Source: an uncultured Oscillospiraceae bacterium (GTDB taxonomy: Bacteria > Bacillota > Clostridia > UBA1381). From it: a DNA stretch of 15,201 bases. Below, piece by piece: positions 1 to 7,258 of the stretch. The notes beneath the pieces were generated by a model. That model had not been told where the DNA came from. It saw nothing but the letters and a program-made list of their open reading frames with translations, and searched no databases. Position 1 is the first letter of the stretch; every line of letters begins with the position of its first letter. A program made the translations under genes and the position numbers. Location: assembly GCA_946531785.1 (NCBI GenBank), contig CAMNAT010000021.1, positions 1 through 15,201 on the forward strand. Direction: 5' to 3'.

Positions 1-34
1 AATAATAAGTATGCGAATGTAAATCCTGTATCAT
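1..34 (-). CDS. PHP-domain protein, N-terminal fragment (cut by window edge)
   Basis: Only 11 codons lie inside the window, read leftward from an ATG at 34. They translate as MIQDLHSHTYY. The D-L-H-S-H-T pattern right after the start is the first metal-binding motif (HxH) of PHP-family phosphoesterases, such as HisK-type histidinol phosphatases and related hydrolases. A strong ribosome site (GGGAGGAG, complement of 43-50) sits 8 nt upstream, and a good minus-strand promoter lies at 60-88, so the start is well supported. The family call rests on one motif. The specific substrate (histidinol phosphate or another phosphoester) cannot be told from this fragment. The gene runs off the left edge and is divergent from gdhA. 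Confidence 0.65.
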   Translation of the reverse strand, partial: MIQDLHSHTYY

Positions 35-59
35 TTATGTCACTCCTCCCCTCGTGGCA

Positions 60-88
60 ATTTTATCATAGTATTTTATTGAAGTCAA
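60..88 (-). promoter_or_regulatory. Sigma-A-type promoter for the PHP-domain gene
   Basis: On the minus strand TTGACT (complement of 83-88) is followed after exactly 17 nt by TAAAAT (complement of 60-65). Transcription would start near 53 and give a leader of about 20 nt that holds only the ribosome site. Confidence 0.65.
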
Positions 89-201
89 GTTTTCAATAGA
101 GGTTGTCTGATGCCTCATTCTGTGATTTGGTAAAATTAATTACATATTATTTACTGTATTGCATATTTATACTGAAAATTTCACAATTTTAAAAATAATA
201 C

Positions 202-230
202 TTGCATAATCATATATTATATGATATACT
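202..230 (+). promoter_or_regulatory. Sigma-A-type promoter for gdhA
   Basis: TTGCAT (202-207) and TATACT (225-230) are separated by 17 nt in an AT-rich stretch. The predicted start near 237 gives a leader of about 75 nt ahead of gdhA. Confidence 0.65.
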
Positions 231-246
231 GTTAAAGTACGGAAGG

Positions 247-274
247 ACCCGGGCACATTTGTGACCGGGTTTTT
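247..274 (+). promoter_or_regulatory. Hairpin with T-run in the gdhA leader (possible attenuator or 5' stabilising stem)
   Basis: ACCCGG (247-252) pairs with CCGGGT (265-270). After a G/A mismatch, CAC (254-256) pairs with GTG (261-263) around an ATTT loop. Five T residues (270-274) follow. The form is that of a small intrinsic terminator, yet no plus-strand gene ends upstream and it lies only about 10 nt past the predicted transcript start. It could attenuate gdhA or protect the mRNA 5' end. No ligand-binding aptamer fits in so short a leader. The structure is seen; the role is inferred. Confidence 0.5.
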
Positions 275-311
275 GTGTCCAAATATATTTTTTTCAAGGA
301 GGCGTCTCACA

Positions 312-1658
312 ATGAAGTATGGTGAGAGAGTATTAGAAGAATTAAAGAAGAACCATCCGGGCGAGCCGGAATTTATACAGGCGGCTACCGAGGTCCTTGA
401 GACCATCCAGCCGGCGCTCGACAAGCATCCCGAGTATGAGGATGCGGCGCTTCTCGAAAGACTCGTTGAGCCGGAGAGAATAGTTATGTTCAGAGTTCCG
501 TGGGTAGACGATAACGGCAAGGTACAGGTAAACCGCGGCTACAGAGTACAGTTCAACAGCGCTATAGGCCCCTATAAGGGCGGTCTCAGACTGCATCCGT
601 CAGTTAACCTCAGCGTTATCAAGTTCCTCGGCTTCGAGCAGATCTTCAAGAACAGCCTTACGACTCTGCCTATCGGCGGCGGCAAGGGCGGCTCAGACTT
701 CGACCCCAAGGGCAAGTCAGATAACGAGGTTATGAAGTTCTGCCAGAGCTTCATGACAGAGCTTTCACGCCACATCGGTGCCGACACTGATGTTCCGGCG
801 GGCGATATCGGCACAGGCGCAAGAGAGATCGGCTTCATGTTCGGTCAGTACAAGAGATTAAAGAATGTATATGAGGGCGTGCTCACAGGTAAGGGTCTCA
901 CATGGGGCGGCTCGCTCGCTCGTACAGAGGCTACAGGCTACGGTCTTGTATACTTCGCAGCAGAGATGTTAAACGAGCTCGGCACATCCTTCGAGGGCAA
1001 GAGAGTTGCTATCTCCGGCGCGGGCAATGTTGCTATCTATGCATGCCAGAAGGCGCAGCAGCTCGGCGCTAAGGTCATCACAATGTCAGATTCAAACGGT
1101 TATATCATCGACGAGAACGGCATCGACCTTGCGGCAGTCAAGGAGATCAAGGAGGTACGCCGCGGCAGGATCAAGGAGTATGTTGAGACTCATCCGACAG
1201 CGACTTATATAGAGGGGGCAGGCCTCTGGCAGAAGGTAAAGGTAGATGTTGCGCTTCCGTGCGCTACTCAGAATGAGCTTCTCATCGACGATGCAAAGGC
1301 ACTCGTTGCAAACGGCACACAGATCGTTGCAGAGGGCGCTAACATGCCTACAACTCCGGATGCTACAGAGTATCTGCAGCAGAACGGCGTATACTTTGTA
1401 CCGGGCAAGGCTTCAAACGCAGGCGGCGTTGCAACATCGGCGCTTGAGATGAGCCAGAACTCACAGAGACTTTCATGGACATTTGACGAGGTAGACGCAA
1501 AGCTCCACGGTATCATGGTATCGATATATACAGCAGCTACTGAGGCAGCTAAGGAGTATAACCTCACAAAGGGCGGCAAGCTCGACCTCGTAGCAGGTGC
1601 TAACATAGCAGGCTTCCTCAAGGTCGCAACCGCAATGATGCAGCAGGGCGTTTGCTAA
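312..1658 (+). CDS. gdhA: Glutamate dehydrogenase, probably NADP-specific
   Basis: This cytoplasmic hexameric enzyme interconverts 2-oxoglutarate plus ammonia and glutamate, the entry point for ammonia assimilation. The 448-residue product has the usual family length. Substrate-site lysines fall at K89 (GPYKGGLRLH), K113 and K125 (GGGKGGSDFDPKG), with catalytic D165 (PAGDIGTG), the same numbering as the structurally known Clostridium symbiosum enzyme. The Rossmann motif GAGNVA is at 236-241. The SDSNG segment after the second strand (about 259-263) resembles NADP-specific enzymes such as E. coli GdhA rather than the NAD-type sequence, so NADP use is inferred. I chose the ATG at 312 because AAGGAGG (296-302) lies 9 nt upstream. 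An in-frame GTG at 261 lies inside the leader hairpin and has no ribosome site. The gene is monocistronic, with its own promoter and a hairpin after the stop. Confidence 0.96.
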   Translation: MKYGERVLEELKKNHPGEPEFIQAATEVLETIQPALDKHPEYEDAALLERLVEPERIVMFRVPWVDDNGKVQVNRGYRVQFNSAIGPYKGGLRLHPSVNLSVIKFLGFEQIFKNSLTTLPIGGGKGGSDFDPKGKSDNEVMKFCQSFMTELSRHIGADTDVPAGDIGTGAREIGFMFGQYKRLKNVYEGVLTGKGLTWGGSLARTEATGYGLVYFAAEMLNELGTSFEGKRVAISGAGNVAIYACQKAQQLGAKVITMSDSNGYIIDENGIDLAAVKEIKEVRRGRIKEYVETHPTATYIEGAGLWQKVKVDVALPCATQNELLIDDAKALVANGTQIVAEGANMPTTPDATEYLQQNGVYFVPGKASNAGGVATSALEMSQNSQRLSWTFDEVDAKLHGIMVSIYTAATEAAKEYNLTKGGKLDLVAGANIAGFLKVATAMMQQGVC

Positions 1659-1676
1659 ATATCATTTCATACAGTT

Positions 1677-1721
1677 AAAAAGGGGGCTGTTGCAAAACGC
1701 AAGTTTTGCAACAGCCCCCTT
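1677..1721. terminator. Bidirectional terminator hairpin between gdhA and the phosphatase gene
   Basis: A perfect 19-bp stem (1680-1698 with 1703-1721) is capped by a GCAA tetraloop, 21 nt after the gdhA stop and 18 nt after the stop of the convergent gene. On the minus strand the stem runs into five Ts (complement of 1677-1681), a good intrinsic terminator. On the plus strand only TT follows, so it is weaker there. A second short inverted repeat, AATGCA/TGCATT, lies at 1723-1737. Confidence 0.8.
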
Positions 1722-1739
1722 AAATGCATTTTGCATTGC

Positions 1740-3191
1740 TTATTTTATATTTATCATCATCATAGTTATATCGTCAAACTGATCTCTGCCATTGGCGAAT
1801 TCATCCACGCTTCGCTTTATCTCCGGCAGCAGCGTTCTGCCGTCGCGGTCAGCAGCTTTATTTAAAAGCGTATTCAGCCGCTCTGTTTCGTACATCTCGT
1901 CCTCGTTGTTGTGCGCCTCCGTGAGTCCGTCGGTGTAAAGGAACAGGCTGTCGCCCTTTTTAAGCTGCAGCGAATCCTCGCGGTACTGTGTTCCCTCCCA
2001 TCCGGCAAGGAACAGACCGTGCTTTTTCTTCAGCTCCGTAAAATCCCCGCCGCTGTGGGCTATGTAAGGATAGTTATGCCCCGCGTTGGTATATTGCAGC
2101 ATCAGGGTCGTTGTGTCTATTATCCCGATCCACGCGGTCGCAAACATACCGGTGTCATTGTTTTCACTCAGATACTTGTTGACTGAGGTGAAAATTTCCG
2201 CCGTGCTGCTTTTGAGCATTGCATAGTCCTTTATCATGGTCTTTGCCGTCATCATGAACAGCGCCGCCGGAACGCCCTTGCCCGATACATCTGCCATAAG
2301 GAAGCATATGCGGTTCTCGTCTATCTCAAAGCAGTCGTAGAAGTCGCCGCCGACCTCCTTGGCAGTGTTCATGGTCGCGTAAAGATCTATCTCCGGGTGA
2401 TGCTCATACGGCGGGAACACCTTCGGCAGCGCGTCGATCTGTATCTTTGACGCAATATCGAGATCCGCCTGAACTGCCGCCGCGCGGGTGCGGTTAGCTA
2501 TGAGCGTATCCATATTCATGTTGGTGGTAAGGTATACAAGCGATACCGCCCACGCTAAGCCGAGAGATACATAATCGCTTTCAAAGCCCAGCTCAAGCGC
2601 CTGGTTCAGCTGCATTATGAACACGAGACCTGCAAATATCAGCATCGTTGTCGCGGCGCGTTTTTTGTCTGTGCTGTGCTTTAATGAGCGCAGGAAAACG
2701 ACAAGAGATATGACAAAGGCTGATATCGAGTATAATACCATCAAAAGGATATAGCTATCGTACAGCTCCATCGAATATATTATGTTCTTTTCATCAACAT
2801 AGTAAATAAGATGTGTCCACGGTGTCGTCACGCATACCAAAAAGATGAAAATGTTAGGTATATAAAACAGCACGAGCTTCAGCCATCTGCGCTTTACATC
2901 GCAGTCGAGCCTTACCATGACAAATCTCAGGAGAATGGCGCAGATAGAAACACCCGATATAGTCGAGGCGCATTCGCTTATATAGCTGAGCCATTGCAGC
3001 CCGGGTCTATACTGGACCATATTTATTACAATATCCGAGACGCACGCGACCAAAGTGAATATAACGATCTGTGTGAGCAGATCCGTGATCTTGATCTTAT
3101 ATAGTACGATATTATTATACAGCATAATAAGCATTAGTATTATTGCTGTAATAACAAGCTCTATATACAGCTTATCCGCTAATTGATACAT
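1740..3191 (-). CDS. Membrane-anchored SpoIIE/RsbU-type PP2C serine phosphatase
   Basis: This is a Mg/Mn-dependent protein phosphatase of the kind that dephosphorylates STAS-domain anti-anti-sigma factors. Residues about 8-225 contain roughly seven hydrophobic segments (near 10-30, 37-58, 70-92, 103-122, 143-166, 178-196, 205-223), a likely membrane sensor. A short helical linker (about 226-255) leads to the catalytic domain (about 265-483). Metal-site motifs are intact: GGDFYD (281-286), MADVSGKGVPAA (D301), NAGHNYPY (369-376), YTDGLTEAHN (D421) and QFDDITMMM (D473/D474). The ATG at 3191 has GGGAGG 10 nt upstream. It starts 19 nt after the STAS-kinase stop, so the two are almost certainly co-transcribed and its likely substrate is that STAS domain (inference). 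I see no HAMP, PAS or HATPase domain. Confidence 0.9.
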   Translation of the reverse strand: MYQLADKLYIELVITAIILMLIMLYNNIVLYKIKITDLLTQIVIFTLVACVSDIVINMVQYRPGLQWLSYISECASTISGVSICAILLRFVMVRLDCDVKRRWLKLVLFYIPNIFIFLVCVTTPWTHLIYYVDEKNIIYSMELYDSYILLMVLYSISAFVISLVVFLRSLKHSTDKKRAATTMLIFAGLVFIMQLNQALELGFESDYVSLGLAWAVSLVYLTTNMNMDTLIANRTRAAAVQADLDIASKIQIDALPKVFPPYEHHPEIDLYATMNTAKEVGGDFYDCFEIDENRICFLMADVSGKGVPAALFMMTAKTMIKDYAMLKSSTAEIFTSVNKYLSENNDTGMFATAWIGIIDTTTLMLQYTNAGHNYPYIAHSGGDFTELKKKHGLFLAGWEGTQYREDSLQLKKGDSLFLYTDGLTEAHNNEDEMYETERLNTLLNKAADRDGRTLLPEIKRSVDEFANGRDQFDDITMMMINIK

Positions 3192-3210
3192 GTTACATAA
3201 ACCTCCCTTG

Positions 3211-4380
3211 TTATGAGCGAAGGATATGCCTTAAAGCCTGCTCATTCGGTATAACGACGCTTCTTAAAAGATTATCCATGATCGCAGGTGCCATTTCCGT
3301 CGACCGCTTGCTGCCTGCTCCTACAATAAGCACAACATTAAACGCGAAAACCAGATCAAGCTGCTTATAATATCCTTCAAGCTGCTCATCGTTCATGCCC
3401 GTATACAGCCGGAAGAACCTATGGCCGACATCGATTATCATATCCGCGGGCATACCCACCGACAGCTCGATCGCCTCCGGTGAGCGCTGCGGCGCGGATA
3501 TCATGTCTCTGTATATCCCCGCGAGATCCCATATTTTTGCGCCCATAGTGACCTCGGGCATATCAATGAGCACGAGCTCGCCGTCCTGTATCATGATATT
3601 GCCGGGATGGAGGTCGCCGTGTATGAGTGAATCGCCGTCGGGCAGCTCGTCTATAAGGCTGTCCAAAAGCTCCAGCTCCCCGGGCGTGCACCACCTTGCG
3701 AGCCTCGGGACTCTTTCGTGCAGGACCGTCTTAATATTCGTGAAGGTCCCGGCAGCTATCTTTTTGTTGTGCAGCTCCTTTGCGAGCGCGACATACTTTT
3801 CCACATATTCATCGAGCTTTTCGGGGTTATTCTTCATCGCGTGACCGAGCGTGTCTGATCTGAGCATCTCAAAAACTATGCCGTAGCTGTCACCGCATTT
3901 TACGACATCGTATGCGATAACACAGGGAACGCCGTTGATGAGCGCCGTCTTTGCAAACTCTCTTTCCTTTTCTATCGCCGCAAGCCCCACTACGGGTCTG
4001 TAGACCTTTACTATCTTATCGTCATCGAGCCTGTAGACCGTGCCGTTGCCGCCCTGACCGATCACCTCGCAGCCGTCAACGCTTATCTCTCTCAGCCTTT
4101 TTGATACATTCAGAAGGCTTGTAAAGCCGGTAACATCGAATATATCATAGACCTCCGGAGATGTGTTTATCACAGACACCTCTCCGGCCGCCGCCTTTTT
4201 AAGCTTCAGAAATACGCGCAGACCTGCGCTTGAAATATATTGAAGCTCTGCCGCGTCAAGCGTGATATCGGCGCCGAGCCCCTCTGCCGCGCCCAGCAGC
4301 TCCTTTTCAAGCTGAGCTGCGTTATTTGAATCTATCCTTCCGGATATTTTCAGTATTCCGTCATTTGACTTTTCTACCAT
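3211..4380 (-). CDS. STAS domain fused to an aminoglycoside-phosphotransferase-like kinase
   Basis: Residues 1-98 form a STAS (anti-anti-sigma) domain. The conserved YISSAGLRVF segment is at 48-57, and Ser51 (or Ser50) is the expected phosphorylation site by alignment with SpoIIAA. Residues 103-389 form a kinase fold of the APH/choline-kinase type: glycine loop GQGGNGTVY (108-116), candidate ATP lysine K125 (IVKVY), helix-C glutamates near 137-141, catalytic loop HGDLHPGN (254-261) and metal aspartate D273 (LIDMPE). The arrangement resembles the TIGR02172 phosphotransferase family, which I recall also occurs with STAS fusions. The substrate is unknown: it may be the STAS serine itself, another protein or a small molecule. 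The ATG at 4380 is preceded by AAAGGAG about 10 nt away. It lies 36 nt after the PAP2 stop and 19 nt before the phosphatase gene. No separate anti-sigma factor or sigma factor is visible nearby. Confidence 0.87.
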   Translation of the reverse strand: MVEKSNDGILKISGRIDSNNAAQLEKELLGAAEGLGADITLDAAELQYISSAGLRVFLKLKKAAAGEVSVINTSPEVYDIFDVTGFTSLLNVSKRLREISVDGCEVIGQGGNGTVYRLDDDKIVKVYRPVVGLAAIEKEREFAKTALINGVPCVIAYDVVKCGDSYGIVFEMLRSDTLGHAMKNNPEKLDEYVEKYVALAKELHNKKIAAGTFTNIKTVLHERVPRLARWCTPGELELLDSLIDELPDGDSLIHGDLHPGNIMIQDGELVLIDMPEVTMGAKIWDLAGIYRDMISAPQRSPEAIELSVGMPADMIIDVGHRFFRLYTGMNDEQLEGYYKQLDLVFAFNVVLIVGAGSKRSTEMAPAIMDNLLRSVVIPNEQALRHILRS

Positions 4381-4416
4381 ATATCATTTTCTCCTTTTAA
4401 CCGGTTTCAGTACATT

Positions 4417-5355
4417 TTATTGTGCTGAGTATTTTTTTATAACAACAGGCCATACGCACATAGCGAAGAGGACCATTATCCCGCGGGCGATCATGTTGCC
4501 CCAGTGTCCGCCGAATGCCGCAACGATCGTTGCGGGAGCGAAAAACTCGACCCATGCAAACATCAGCGCCGCGCCGATGCAGGTAAGTATCGGCAGCGCC
4601 GCCGCGCCCTGAGGGATCTCATAGCGCAGATAATGCCTGTCGATATAGCTGCCGATCAGAAATCCCGTGAACGCTCCGCACGCCTTGAAGGTGTCGTTCA
4701 TCATCTTCTGCGGATCAACGAGCAGCTTTCCGTCAACATAGTCCATCGGGTAAGGCTTCAGCATTATGTAGGCAAGCGTCAGTATCACGGCGGCTAAGCC
4801 TATGAAGGTAAGAATATCAATGACCTTCTCTTTTCCTTCAAGTCTTTTCTGCGCCGCGCCGACGATCAGAATGATGATTACCGATTCACCGAACCCCACC
4901 AGAACATCCTGCGGGGTATGCACTCCGAGAAAGTTCCTTGAAAAGCCGGTAAGCAGGATCAGAACACAGCAGACAACTGCGATCCACCGCTTCCTGCACC
5001 ACTGCCATACAGCGGTGGTGCCGTAGGTAACGGTGGCGACCATCGTATGTCCGCTCGGGAACGAATAGCCCGTCGCCGCTACCTTGGAATCTCCGGCGGG
5101 CTCTATCGCAGATGAGCGTATCCACGGGCGGTAAGCGCATACCGTCAGCTTGACGATGCCGTTAACGACCTCACCTATGCCCCATGTGGTGATATAGCGG
5201 TATCCCCACTTCTTATCCACGCTCCAGAATATCACGAACGGCAGGAACGGCATTATATCCACCGCGAATTTAGACAGCGCGTTGAAAAGCTCATCAAACA
5301 CGCCCCCTGTTGCGTTTCTCAGCTCCTGCAGCCATAAAAGATATTGAATGTCCAT
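4417..5355 (-). CDS. PAP2-family membrane phosphatase with C-terminal membrane extension
   Basis: This is an integral membrane lipid phosphate phosphatase. All three PAP2 signature motifs are intact: K69-x6-R76-P77 (KLTVCAYRP), P100-S-G-H103 (YSFPSGHTM) and S139-R-x5-H146-x3-D150 (SRNFLGVHTPQD). Bacterial relatives dephosphorylate undecaprenyl pyrophosphate, phosphatidylglycerol phosphate or other lipid phosphates, and the substrate here is not decided by sequence. The surrounding wall-synthesis genes favour carrier-lipid recycling (inference). At 312 residues it is longer than a minimal PAP2 protein (about 180-220). The tail (about 165-312) adds several hydrophobic segments (near 178-198, 222-238, 251-276, 288-306). 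The ATG at 5355 has AAGGAGG 7 nt upstream. A terminator-like hairpin lies just upstream, so it probably begins a new unit with the STAS-kinase and phosphatase genes, but I could not find a convincing promoter. Confidence 0.9.
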   Translation of the reverse strand: MDIQYLLWLQELRNATGGVFDELFNALSKFAVDIMPFLPFVIFWSVDKKWGYRYITTWGIGEVVNGIVKLTVCAYRPWIRSSAIEPAGDSKVAATGYSFPSGHTMVATVTYGTTAVWQWCRKRWIAVVCCVLILLTGFSRNFLGVHTPQDVLVGFGESVIIILIVGAAQKRLEGKEKVIDILTFIGLAAVILTLAYIMLKPYPMDYVDGKLLVDPQKMMNDTFKACGAFTGFLIGSYIDRHYLRYEIPQGAAALPILTCIGAALMFAWVEFFAPATIVAAFGGHWGNMIARGIMVLFAMCVWPVVIKKYSAQ

Positions 5356-5384
5356 ATTTTTTCCTCCTTATTTGTTCCTTATTT

Positions 5385-5413
5385 AAAGAATCGCCCATTA
5401 CGAGCGATCCTTT
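5385..5413 (-). terminator. Terminator hairpin after cdaR
   Basis: On the minus strand AAAGGATCGC (complement of 5404-5413) pairs with GCGATTCTTT (complement of 5385-5394), ten pairs with one G-U, around a 9-nt loop. It starts 12 nt past the cdaR stop. The T-run is short (TTTAAAT), so termination may be partial and some read-through into the PAP2 gene is possible. Confidence 0.6.
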
Positions 5414-5425
5414 TGCTTTTATGCT

Positions 5426-6382
5426 TTAATCCATTTCGTTGCTTGAATCATATGCCGATAATGTCACCCTTACGGTCTTTGACTTGTCGGGAACAAAAAG
5501 CCCCGCGGTGTTCATTATCTCGCAGTCCATCGGCGTATTGCTGTCTGCCTTCTCCACGCGCGCTAGCACATGCTCTATCTTTGAGCCCGGCAGCACGCCG
5601 ACCTCGATCTCCTTAGGCTCGATCACAGTCTTGTCACGATCGACCTTGTAGCCGTCGCGCTCGATGATGGTCGTGTCTATATCCACCGGCAGCATCACCG
5701 CGTCATATACGGTGCATTTCACCTTCACCTGCGGCGTTCGGCATCTTACGGAATCCGGCAGCCGCAGCTCCCTGCCCGCGCTGTCCTCATACCTTACCGG
5801 CATTAGCACCTCGCCGTCTGTCGGCTCGCCCTTCGGCGCGGTCACGAACAGAAACGCCTTATCTATTCCCGCAAGCTCGCTCTCCGCGCCCATGATCACG
5901 ACCTTTTCCTGATCGGGTACGGCATTCACATACTTCTTATTGAAGGTGTCATAGCGCACCTCAAGCGGTATCTCCTTTTCAGTCATAGCAGAGACAGTGA
6001 CGGGCACTGTCGTGAAATTTGTCCGCTCTATCGTGAGCTTTGAGCTTGGCAGCCGCACTGTGCCCTCAAGCTCATAATCGCCCGCCTCGGTGATCTCCGA
6101 GACATCGACCTCTATCTGCACATTGTCGAGCGCGTCCATGATATCGGTGCGCTTGCCGGTAAGCGTCACGGCAAGATCCGCCGCGGGCGCGCTGCGGAGC
6201 AGCACAAGCTCGCGCGAGCTGAGCTCTCTCATACCGGTATATCTTACGGGCACATTGTGGAAGGTGTTCGTTATGTCCACACCGGTAGAGAACGAAACGA
6301 GTATCCATATAATTATCGCAATCACGACCGAAAGTATCATATATTTCAGCCGCGGCGCGTGGTTACTGTCCTTTTTTGCCAT
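5426..6382 (-). CDS. cdaR: CdaR, YbbR-domain regulator of diadenylate cyclase
   Basis: In Firmicutes CdaR is a single-span membrane protein with extracytoplasmic YbbR repeats that binds and modulates CdaA. The 318-residue product has a basic N-terminus, one membrane helix (about 13-31, with the IIIWILVSF segment typical of the family) and an all-beta extracellular part of repeated YbbR-like units. These recur roughly every 80-90 residues, with phrases such as NVPVRYTG, PLEVRYDT, LMPVRYED and MLPVDIDT near their starts. It begins 16 nt after the cdaA stop, the usual cdaA-cdaR order. The start is the ATG at 6382, with an AGGAGG-like site (complement of the ctcct near 6392). It is the last gene before the hairpin at 5385-5413. 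The sequence is divergent, as is normal for YbbR proteins, but the neighbour gene makes the call firm. Confidence 0.9.
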   Translation of the reverse strand: MAKKDSNHAPRLKYMILSVVIAIIIWILVSFSTGVDITNTFHNVPVRYTGMRELSSRELVLLRSAPAADLAVTLTGKRTDIMDALDNVQIEVDVSEITEAGDYELEGTVRLPSSKLTIERTNFTTVPVTVSAMTEKEIPLEVRYDTFNKKYVNAVPDQEKVVIMGAESELAGIDKAFLFVTAPKGEPTDGEVLMPVRYEDSAGRELRLPDSVRCRTPQVKVKCTVYDAVMLPVDIDTTIIERDGYKVDRDKTVIEPKEIEVGVLPGSKIEHVLARVEKADSNTPMDCEIMNTAGLFVPDKSKTVRVTLSAYDSSNEMD

Positions 6383-6398
6383 ATGTATTCCCCTCCTG

Positions 6399-7235
6399 TT
6401 ACCTTGATTTCCTCAGCTTTATGCGTTTGAGCGTGTCGTTTTTCTGCTCTGACGCAAGCAGCTTTGTGAGCGCCTTTGAAAGCGACGCTTCGTTCAGGTT
6501 ACGGGTGAGGGAGCCGTTCACAGCTATGGAGATCTTTCCGGTCTCCTCGCTCACTACGACGATCACCGCGTCCGAGGTCTCGCTGAGCCCCAGGGCTGCG
6601 CGGTGACGCGTGCCGAGCTCGCTCGAAAGGTTAGTGTTTGCCGTGAGCGGCAAGACGCATCCGGCTGTTATTATCTTATTGTCGCGGATGATGACCGCGC
6701 CGTCATGCAGAGGCGTGTTGGGGACAAATATGTTCTTTAACAGCTCCGCTGTCACATTTGCATCCAGCGGCGTACCGCTGTTCATATATTCACCGAGTCT
6801 TGTTCCGCGCTCTATGACGATCAGCGCGCCCGTTCTGCTCTCCGCCATATCATCTGCCGCCGCCGCGATATTGCGGACGACCTCCTCGGTGTCCTCGGGC
6901 GACGCCTCGAGCGAAAAGCCGAGATAGTGCAGAAACTTCAGCCTGCCCATCTGCTCGAGCAGCTTTCTCAGCTCCGGCTGGAATATGACGATTATCGCAA
7001 ACAGAGCTACCTGAACTATCGCGTTCAGTATGTAATTCACCGTATTGAGGTGGAAGATAGCGCTGAGCGCGTATATCGCCGCCGCGACCGCTATGCCGCG
7101 CAGAAGCTGTCCGGCGCGGGTGCCGCGTATCGCGCGCATCAGAAGATACACCATCACCGCAACGATGAGTATATCGACGATATCTCTCAGCTCGATAACA
7201 CGCACAAAGCGTATAGCATAATCCAGTGCTGCCAT
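6399..7235 (-). CDS. cdaA: CdaA, membrane diadenylate cyclase
   Basis: CdaA condenses two ATP into cyclic di-AMP, the second messenger that controls potassium and osmolyte uptake and wall homeostasis. The 278-residue protein has three N-terminal membrane helices (about 16-34, 44-60, 66-86), a short linker containing FQPELRKLLEQMGR (86-99) typical of the family, and a DAC domain (about 105-260). Both active-site motifs are intact: D178-G-A180 in PLHDGAVI and R210-H-R212 in LGTRHRAALG. The ATG at 7235 has GGGAGG 5 nt upstream, a slightly tight spacing. It follows the flippase gene by 23 nt and precedes cdaR by 16 nt. In many Firmicutes cdaA-cdaR is followed by glmM; here glmM is not present in the window, while glmS is the first gene of the same operon. 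Confidence 0.97.
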   Translation of the reverse strand: MAALDYAIRFVRVIELRDIVDILIVAVMVYLLMRAIRGTRAGQLLRGIAVAAAIYALSAIFHLNTVNYILNAIVQVALFAIIVIFQPELRKLLEQMGRLKFLHYLGFSLEASPEDTEEVVRNIAAAADDMAESRTGALIVIERGTRLGEYMNSGTPLDANVTAELLKNIFVPNTPLHDGAVIIRDNKIITAGCVLPLTANTNLSSELGTRHRAALGLSETSDAVIVVVSEETGKISIAVNGSLTRNLNEASLSKALTKLLASEQKNDTLKRIKLRKSR

Positions 7236-7258
7236 GAAAACCTCCCAATTAATATAGC

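Noticed and set aside
261..311. 17-codon N-terminal extension of gdhA from GTG at 261
   Set aside because: It lies in the leader hairpin without a ribosome site, whereas the ATG at 312 has AAGGAGG at 9 nt and gives residue numbering that matches known clostridial GDH.
167..520. Minus-strand 117-codon open frame overlapping the gdhA start
   Set aside because: It lies across the gdhA promoter, leader and conserved coding sequence, has no recognisable motif, and is low-complexity Ser-rich.
5356..5500. A dedicated promoter for the PAP2 gene
   Set aside because: I looked at both the intergenic space and the cdaR end on the minus strand and found no -35/-10 pair with acceptable spacing; expression may depend on read-through or an atypical promoter.
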